NCBI GenBank assembly: GCA_001584585.1
Contig: LSYV01000004.1
Span: 1,649,346-1,697,335, forward strand
DNA from: Gonium pectorale
Lineage: Eukaryota; Chlorophyta; Chlorophyceae; Chlamydomonadales; Volvocaceae
Length of the DNA stretch: 47,990 bases
Direction: 5' to 3'
Shown piece after piece: positions 42,066-47,990 of this stretch (positions are counted from its first letter, which is position 1; every line of letters starts with the position of its first letter). The position numbers and the translations under genes were made by a program. The notes below the pieces were generated by a model. The model did no database searches. It saw nothing but the letters and a program-made list of their open reading frames with translations, and was not told where the DNA came from.

Positions 42066-44737
42066 TTATGGGTAGAAGGGCTTCGTGCTGGAGCGGTTTG
42101 GCGACTGCGGGGGTACCCCCGGCAGGCGCGGCGGCGTCCGCTGCAACTGGAGAAGAAGCGACGGGTTCTTCACCTTCACCTGGAACACACAAAAAGAGGC
42201 GCCGTGTAAAGGGACTAGTGCAGGGACAGCATGCAATCAGCTGTGAAACCCAGGATTCAGCGAGCGTGGCGGGGAATACATTGGCAGACAAACGGAACGG
42301 CATACATTGCGTAGAGCTGGTTGCTGCACAACATCGTACCGCTGCGTTTATGTCCGCCAGCCGAGCCTGCATCAACTGCAGCCGAGCCTTCACCACGTTG
42401 TACCGGTACGTCGCGTGCTGCCGTACAAGCTCCTCGCCGGCCGCCAGGAACCTGCAGCTGAGCAGCTCCACGAACTTGTACTCCATGTTCTGCAGTGCAC
42501 AGTAGCACACCGCACCAGCATGCATAGCGCAGCCCTCATGACGCACTGGCAAGAGACCAGCGGTAGGGCCCTTCCCGCGGCATAGCACAGGCGATAGTGC
42601 TGTAATTTGTGGCGGCTTGGGCTCCTGATTCGGCGTCGTGCTCCGTATTCTTGTAGCATCACAACCGCACGGTGCGCGCACGGCGGAACCCACAGGCAAT
42701 CCAACCCCATAAGCCAACAAACCGCTTCGCGCGGCGACTCCGCAAGGACCCCAGTCCTTGCGCCTGAATCAAGTCCATTCGCGCCTTCCCCTGCGGGAAC
42801 GCGCATTGGAGTCAAGGGCCGCGGAGCCCTGCGCCTACCTGAATAAAGTCTAGCCGAGCCTCCCCGGTGGGCTGCATGATGAAGATGGCCAGCACGGTGT
42901 GCGGCTCCCGGATGCACTGGTTCAGCATGCGCATCAGCACGGTGGGGTAGTCGTTGAAGTCCACCATCAGCCGCTGAGACTCCTGCGCTCGACAGGACAG
43001 GAGTCGCAAAAGGTTTCGAGTATCAGCAGTACGTACAATTTCACGACGCAGTACAGAAGTTGGAGTGGGCCATGAGGCAGGGAAGGGTGCAGATACTGTG
43101 GAGACACGGCACAGCCGAACACATGCCAAAGGACGCGGTTGCAATACAATGACACCTAAAAGCTTGCGTGGATTACGCATGGGATGGGGCTAATGGAATT
43201 GAGGCAGAGGTGCGTTGTAAAGAGGGCCGCAACATACGTGTGCATCGCGGAAGAGAAGCCAAGGGCTCCCGTTGAACTCTCTGCGCACACCCGGGCCACG
43301 AATCTTCCCTGGACTCTCACAGTGCGCCTTTGGTCATCCCCTATGGCCCCAGGGAGTCTCAAGGACGCCCCTGGCGTGCTAGCGGCGCCCCCGTGTGGGC
43401 CGCTTGCCCCGGGGCCCCTGCTCCCACCTCGTACCTGCACCTCCTTAAAGGAAGGTTCGCTGAGCTCGTGCACGTAGAGGAAGAACAGGTTGGATTCGCT
43501 GCTGAGCTCCACCTGCAGCCATGAGAATGAGCACGTTACTATGCGTCACAGATGTCAAGTGTCGTGTCACCATTCCAGTACGCGCTTGGTACGGACGAGT
43601 GCGTGCGCCTAGGTAGGCTCGACGCTCAATGCCGTAGCGCTCCCGGCGCACTGCCCCGGGCGCTTACTCACACGGCCCAGTCGGTACCTTCAAAGCCGTG
43701 GTCAAGCTCCAGTCGGTATCTCACAGCCCAAACCGCCAATGCCCAACCGTCCACCATCCTCTCCGGCAACGGCCGGCTACTCTCACCCGAATGGTCTTGA
43801 GCTGCGGGCCCTCCTGCACGAGAATCTTGACCTTTACGGCCTCTAGAGCGCCGACCTATCGGCACGGACGACCACGGTAAAGGTATCCACCTCGATTGTC
43901 GCATTATTTGCATGCCAGGTTGCCGCTGCCTGCAGCTGTGGACATCCCGCAGTTCTGCCACAACACCCATCCCATGTTCACCGTACGCTCATTGATACCT
44001 TCTCACTACGAGAAGCACATTACGCGTGTGTGTAGATGCGGGCAAACACGACCTGCGCGCATACGCGCATCCGGGCCGCTTGGGTGCTGCTAAACAGCGT
44101 GCGCTACATCCCCGTCCATCGCACACCAGGGTGCCCTGCGTGCGGCTGCTTAATCCCGTCCCAACTAGAGCGTGCTTGACTTTGCGCTATCCTCCATCAC
44201 TTTTAAACACCTGTATGGCGTGCTGTACGGCGATGGCCTGGCGTACCTCACTGGGCGGGTCTAACCCCACCGCTGAGCGCAGCTCGAACGGGACCTCCCG
44301 TTCGTAGACTAGCTTAAAGCCATCAACTGCGAAGCATACGAGATTGGCTGAGAGCAAGGCAGGACGAACTCAGCAACGTGCTTGCAGGACACGCCGGGCA
44401 GAAACTGCCTCGGCATACGGCCAGCGTTCAGGTTCATGGCCTACCCTCTCAGCAAGCTGCCCTGAACTGCGCCGCCTACTCACGGACCCCGCCAGAGCAG
44501 CTCCAGGTGCATGGCTTACAGCGCCCTAGGCACCCGGTCCGCCTGCCTGACGCCCCCCTCTGCAGCCTTAATCAAGTTGAAACCTAACTTCTGACGTACT
44601 AGTGCTGAGTCCCCACGAGCGCAGCGAAACCCTGGCAGAACCATGGATTCCCCGATAATCCCTGATGGCCACGCACCTAGGCTGGGGTCAAGCTCCTCCA
44701 GCGCGGGATAATCAAACGCAGCGGGGGAGTCTTCCAT
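42066..44737 (-). CDS. SAS6L: SAS-6-like protein (SAS6L)
   Basis: Homologue of the globular head of the centriole cartwheel protein SAS-6 without the long coiled-coil tail; known mainly from Toxoplasma (conoid) and trypanosomes (basal-body region). Model: complement(join(42066..42179,42340..42489,42839..42982,43435..43512,43787..43840,44247..44326,44677..44737)), 226 aa, phases close. Order: MEDSPAAFDYPALEELDPSL, DGFKLVYEREVPFELRS (22-38), VKILVQEGPQLKTIR (51-65), VELSSESNLFFLYVHELSE (66-84), LMVDFNDYPTVLMRMLNQCI (96-115), the strand ARLDFIQ, then NMEYKFVELLSCRF (140-153), a helix ending ARLADINAA, and NPSLLLQLQRTPP (194-206). The SSES-LFFL and VDF-YP blocks are the SAS-6 head signature. Assignment to SAS6L rather than SAS-6 rests on the short C-terminus and the NMEYKFVEL block, from memory of the family. 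Start: a GTG-initiated upstream extension exists, but 44737 is the first ATG. Confidence 0.87.
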
Positions 44738-46295
44738 GACGAAGAATCGAACCAGGTCCAGCAAGGTGGTCGATGCCACTATCGAGTCTATCGTCCCAAT
44801 GCCGCTGCTAACATGTTGTTATACTCCACGCGTAGGGTGAGTAACGCGCGCAGAAGAGGCAGGCGTGGAGGGTCAACGTTTGGCGGGCTCTAAGACTGGC
44901 TTGGGAAATCCCCAGAGACGCTGCTATAGGTACATCACCGGCAACTATGGTAGCTCGGTCTTGCTTTTGCAACGGGCAAATTACGATGTGTCGCCGCAGA
45001 CTTTGCTCGTGTTGCTTGTGTTGCGCGTGTTGCGTGTGCTGCGTGTGTTGCGTGTGTCGCTTGTGTTGCTTGTTGTTGGTTAGCTCGTTCTTGCTTTTGC
45101 AACTTGCTCGTACAACTCCTGCGGTTGGGCCGTGCGTTTTGGCGCCAAACCCTCTAGGGCCCCCCGGTTCGCACCTCTTCCCTCGCCATACCCCCTACTC
45201 GTCCATGCGCGAGTCTGAGGTCGGTAGGCACCGGCAGAGAAGTGTGGAGCACGGGCGCGTGTGCGGCAGGCGGGCGGGCGGGCGCCGGTGGGTGCAGGAG
45301 CCGCATGGCTGCTCGGGCCGCGCCAGCCGCACCAACCAACGGCCTGGACGTCGCAGGCCCCCGTGTCGCACCCCGCTCCACGCTCCTCGGCCTGCTCGTG
45401 CATCATAGTAGAGGAATCCTTCGTCTCGTGAGCGTGCCGCCGGTGTTTGGCTTTGCCTGCCGTGATGCGCTGCGGATAGGCCGGGAAAAGGAAAGCAACC
45501 CGCGCAGAAAGAGGCAGGTTCGATAGGGGCCGCCAATAGATGCGGGCGCAGGCCACGAGGGACATCGCGTCTGCATGGGCGACACGCCACCGTTAGTGTT
45601 AAGATGCTTAAGATGCGGCCAGGATCACGGAATCACCACACTGACGTCGGTGTACTACCTAATACGGTACAGTGTACAGGCTCCCCAGAGGGGCTGCAGG
45701 CCACAAGAGCCGATTGGCTGCAGACCCGCCCTAGCAGAGCGGGTGAAACACCTGTTGTCTTAGCCGTGAGGCCCAGAACATAAAAGAAAAGCGCAACGTG
45801 ACACACCAACTTGGCGTCGCGAGGACACGTATAGAACACAAACTTGGCAACCGCAGAAAAGAACCTGAACGATCCTTGGGTTTAGTGTGTCGTGAGAGAA
45901 GCCACCCGTACGGAGGCAAGTGAAAGTATGCTTCTCAAGGCCGAACTGCCAGCTCTTCACCTCCCACAGGTTATAGATTACAGCGATAGAACTGGTGCAT
46001 TGAAAATACCGCACCTGGACGCACGCCACTGTACCGACTGCGACGCAGCGGCTACTGCTGCGGCGGCTGCGGCGGCTGCGGCAGCGCGACGCCAGCGGCA
46101 GCGCCCTGTGGCCCGACGCCCGGCTGCTGCTGCTCCGTATTTTGTTTCGCAGCGCCCGGTCATGGGTCGTGGCGACCTTGGCGAAGAGAGCTCAGCAACA
46201 AGAGCGGAATATACTAATAGAATGCATACAGCCATTCTGTGAAAGTGTCGGCCGTGGTGCTCCGCGGCGTTATCTCAAGGCTGATGACGGTACTC
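44738..46295. other. SAS6L upstream region and repeat-rich intergenic DNA
   Basis: No supported gene. It contains the SAS6L promoter (just right of 44737), a 9-bp tandem repeat (45009-45071) and a GCG/GCT triplet stretch at 46049-46089. The minus-strand reading of 46100-46200 contains a glutamine/proline-rich frame ending in a stop near 46050. That frame could be the end of the unidentified gene to the right, but no acceptor joins it cleanly. Confidence 0.4.
45009..45071 (+). repeat. 9-bp tandem repeat (GTGTTGCNT)
   Basis: Seven contiguous 9-base units of the form GTGTTGCTT/GTGTTGCGT with substitutions at the last bases. It produces artificial leucine/valine and cysteine-rich frames. Non-coding. 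Confidence 0.8.
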
Positions 46296-47766
46296 TTTTT
46301 CAGTGCACTGGAGTCGGAAAAGCACACCCCAGTAAGGTCCCCCTCCCTGAGACACGAGCGTGCATGGTTCAACGGACTGAAACCCGCCGACGGAGCGACC
46401 CCAGGGCAAGGGCAGCATATTGACAAAACATGAAATATATCGTATACGCCGTCAACACCGTCCGCTTCTGGCAAGTGAGGAGGCTACACGCATGCAGTGC
46501 CCACATGCACCCACGGCGCAAGCCCCTCCCAAGCACGCCAATCAGTGAGCAGAGTGCAGAGCAAGAGGGAGCAAAGACTGCAGCCCCCTGTGTTACAGCG
46601 TCATAAACAAGTTGGCTTCACATCATGGCTGTTTCCGTCCCCGCCGCGTGACCACCTGGGCCTCCTGTGATCACGGGGCTCCAAACCAGGGAGCTACCAC
46701 TATCACCCTACACGATCCTGCAGTATCATGTGCACGGCACCTCGACTCACCTGGAGCTCACTTCAGCCCAGGTCTGAGGCAAGCATGCCCGCTTCAGTGC
46801 AGAGCCGTCCCCACACCCGTTGAGGCGAACATGCCCACTTCAGGTGGTGGGCGTTGTCTTCACTTCCTAAAACTTACGGTGCGGCACAGAATGTTGCGTT
46901 CGTATCTCCTGCTACTAGAAACTCAACCAGCCTGTACGGAAACTCCATCTCACAGGCAGTCCTGCCTCTGGCTATCTCAGGGATCCTTGCTTCAAGAACG
47001 TCAAGGACGATTACTGGCATTCGTACTAAGAATGCAAAAGGCATGATTGAAGCATACAAACATAGTAGCCTTGGGTTCTGTAGAATTGGTGATCGTGTTT
47101 CGCAACACGGGGCCCCCAAAGCCCGCTATGAAACGCACCCTGCTCATCCCTGCATGCGGGACCCGGCAAAACTGTGAACAGCGGCGTAAAACACACGGGC
47201 AGTACCACCGGCAAAATGCCTGGAGCCAAGCTGCCAGTCATCGAGCAGAAATCGTATTTAACGCAGTACCTCCGACACACCTCAGCACTGCACGGGCAGC
47301 CAGCAACGCTGTGCAGCTGGTCAGCGCGCAGCAATTAACCATTGATCGGCTGCTGGCCACCGTTGAAGCAGCCGTGCAGGATCTTCCCTAGAAACCAGCC
47401 GAGTCCACGCCTGGCGTGAGGGGCTTCAGGTGCAAGCCCAGGCTCCGCTGGGCCCCCTGCATCCGTGGCGGACTGCCACGGCAGAGCAGCCGCCCCGCCC
47501 GCGAGCTGCTCCATGACCTCGCCAAAGTGGCAGAGCGCCTGGACAGCCGGCTCACACCCACGCGCCGCGGCTCCAGCCGCAACGCCCCTGGTCCCGAAGA
47601 GCCGCATTGCACCGCCACTGCACGCACCACACTCCTGACCGTGCGCATCCTTGTAACGGTCCTTGTCCTCGCCAATGCCGCCGCCGCTGGCGCCCGCCGG
47701 CGCCAGCCTCTCCGCCGCAGCCGCGGACGACTCGGCAGCCCCGAGTTTGAGCGTGTATCCGTCGTA
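46296..47766 (-). CDS. Candidate exons of an unidentified gene, 5' end outside window
   Basis: Not recognised. Three minus-strand stretches look exonic. (a) 47354/47335-47766, after TTGCAG: DYDGYTLKLGAAES, an alanine/glycine insert with EDKDRYKDAHGQEC, then HFGEVMEQLAGG and GLGWFLGKILHGCFN. (b) About 46886-47031, after a pyrimidine-rich TTGCATTCTTAG: RMPVIVLDVLEARIPEIARG, CEMEFPYRLVEFLVAGDTN, ending at GCACC|GTAAGT. (c) About 46219-46341, after GTGTCTCAG: EGDLTGVCFSDSSALKK, STVISLEITPRS, TFTEW, ending at a possible GTATGC donor. Phase from (a) to (b) can close with a GTGGCC donor at 47353; (b) to (c) was not resolved. An earlier exon with LVAACHDLSALLSEG lies near 47840-47930. GC content is lower than in neighbouring genes. 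Treat as a hint. Confidence 0.3.
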
Positions 47767-47990
47767 ATCTGCAAGCCACGAGGGCCATCTCCGGTAAGCT
47801 TGCAGGTACGGTAGCGACGATCCTCGAAACTGCTACTGTGCCATGGAAGCGCACCAAAGCAGCGTGCCGGGCATGTGCGCCCTCCGAGAGCAGAGCTGAC
47901 AAGTCGTGGCAGGCGGCCACGAGTCTTGCATAGAAATACAGTAAAAAAGAGAAACCTGCATAGAAAGAGGGAGCCCGCCTCTACGGCCAT

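Noticed and set aside
46049..46089. GCG/GCT triplet run as a CRISPR or satellite array
   Set aside because: A simple trinucleotide microsatellite with no spacers.
1..47990. Operon-like functional clustering of cilia genes
   Set aside because: Genes lie on both strands with separate promoters, separated by unrelated genes; proximity of IFT27, SAS6L and the coiled-coil gene may be chance.

Overview
The window is nuclear DNA of a flagellated, intron-rich, GC-rich green alga, most likely a chlamydomonadalean (Chlamydomonas/Volvox relative). The grounds are very short exons (28-500 bp) separated by GT-AG introns of about 100-450 bp, long G/A/P/Q-rich disordered inserts in conserved proteins, TGTAA-type poly(A) motifs, and an IFT27 protein close to the Chlamydomonas one as I remember it. 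Seven protein genes could be traced exon by exon with every splice phase closing. There is also one probable partial gene and one broken coding relic. No rRNA, tRNA, CRISPR array or complete transposon was seen.

Layout. 529-2973 (-): phosphopantothenate-cysteine ligase (CoA synthesis). 3346-14648 (+): a 38-exon, 1786-residue coiled-coil protein carrying five tryptophan/arginine helices that resemble Sfi1 centrin-binding repeats; these two genes diverge from a 372-bp promoter. 15753-17450 (-): IFT27, the Rab-like GTPase of IFT-B, convergent with the coiled-coil gene. 17451-20207: mostly non-genic, with a 50-bp dispersed repeat that has an inverted partner at the window start and a frame-broken beta-propeller-like relic near 18.5-19.0 kb. 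20208-24895 (-): ARPC1, the WD40 subunit of the Arp2/3 complex, divergent (494 bp) from 25390-29747 (+), a 1251-residue MYND zinc-finger protein. 31438-41531 (-): a 14-exon ZGRF1-type superfamily 1 helicase of 2210 residues. 42066-44737 (-): a SAS-6-like (SAS6L) protein. 46.3-47.8 kb (-): candidate exons of an unidentified gene running off the right edge.

Functional picture. Three of the seven genes point to cilia, basal bodies or centrioles (IFT27, SAS6L and the coiled-coil/Sfi1-like protein). ARPC1 is actin nucleation, ZGRF1 is DNA repair and PPCS is metabolism. They are separate transcription units, not an operon; only the two divergent pairs could share control regions. The strongest candidates for something undescribed are the coiled-coil protein with Sfi1-like helices and the algal SAS6L.

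Limits. All exon models are hand-traced from splice motifs, reading-frame closure and remembered family motifs, with no alignment or RNA data. A few junctions are uncertain and are flagged in the entries.
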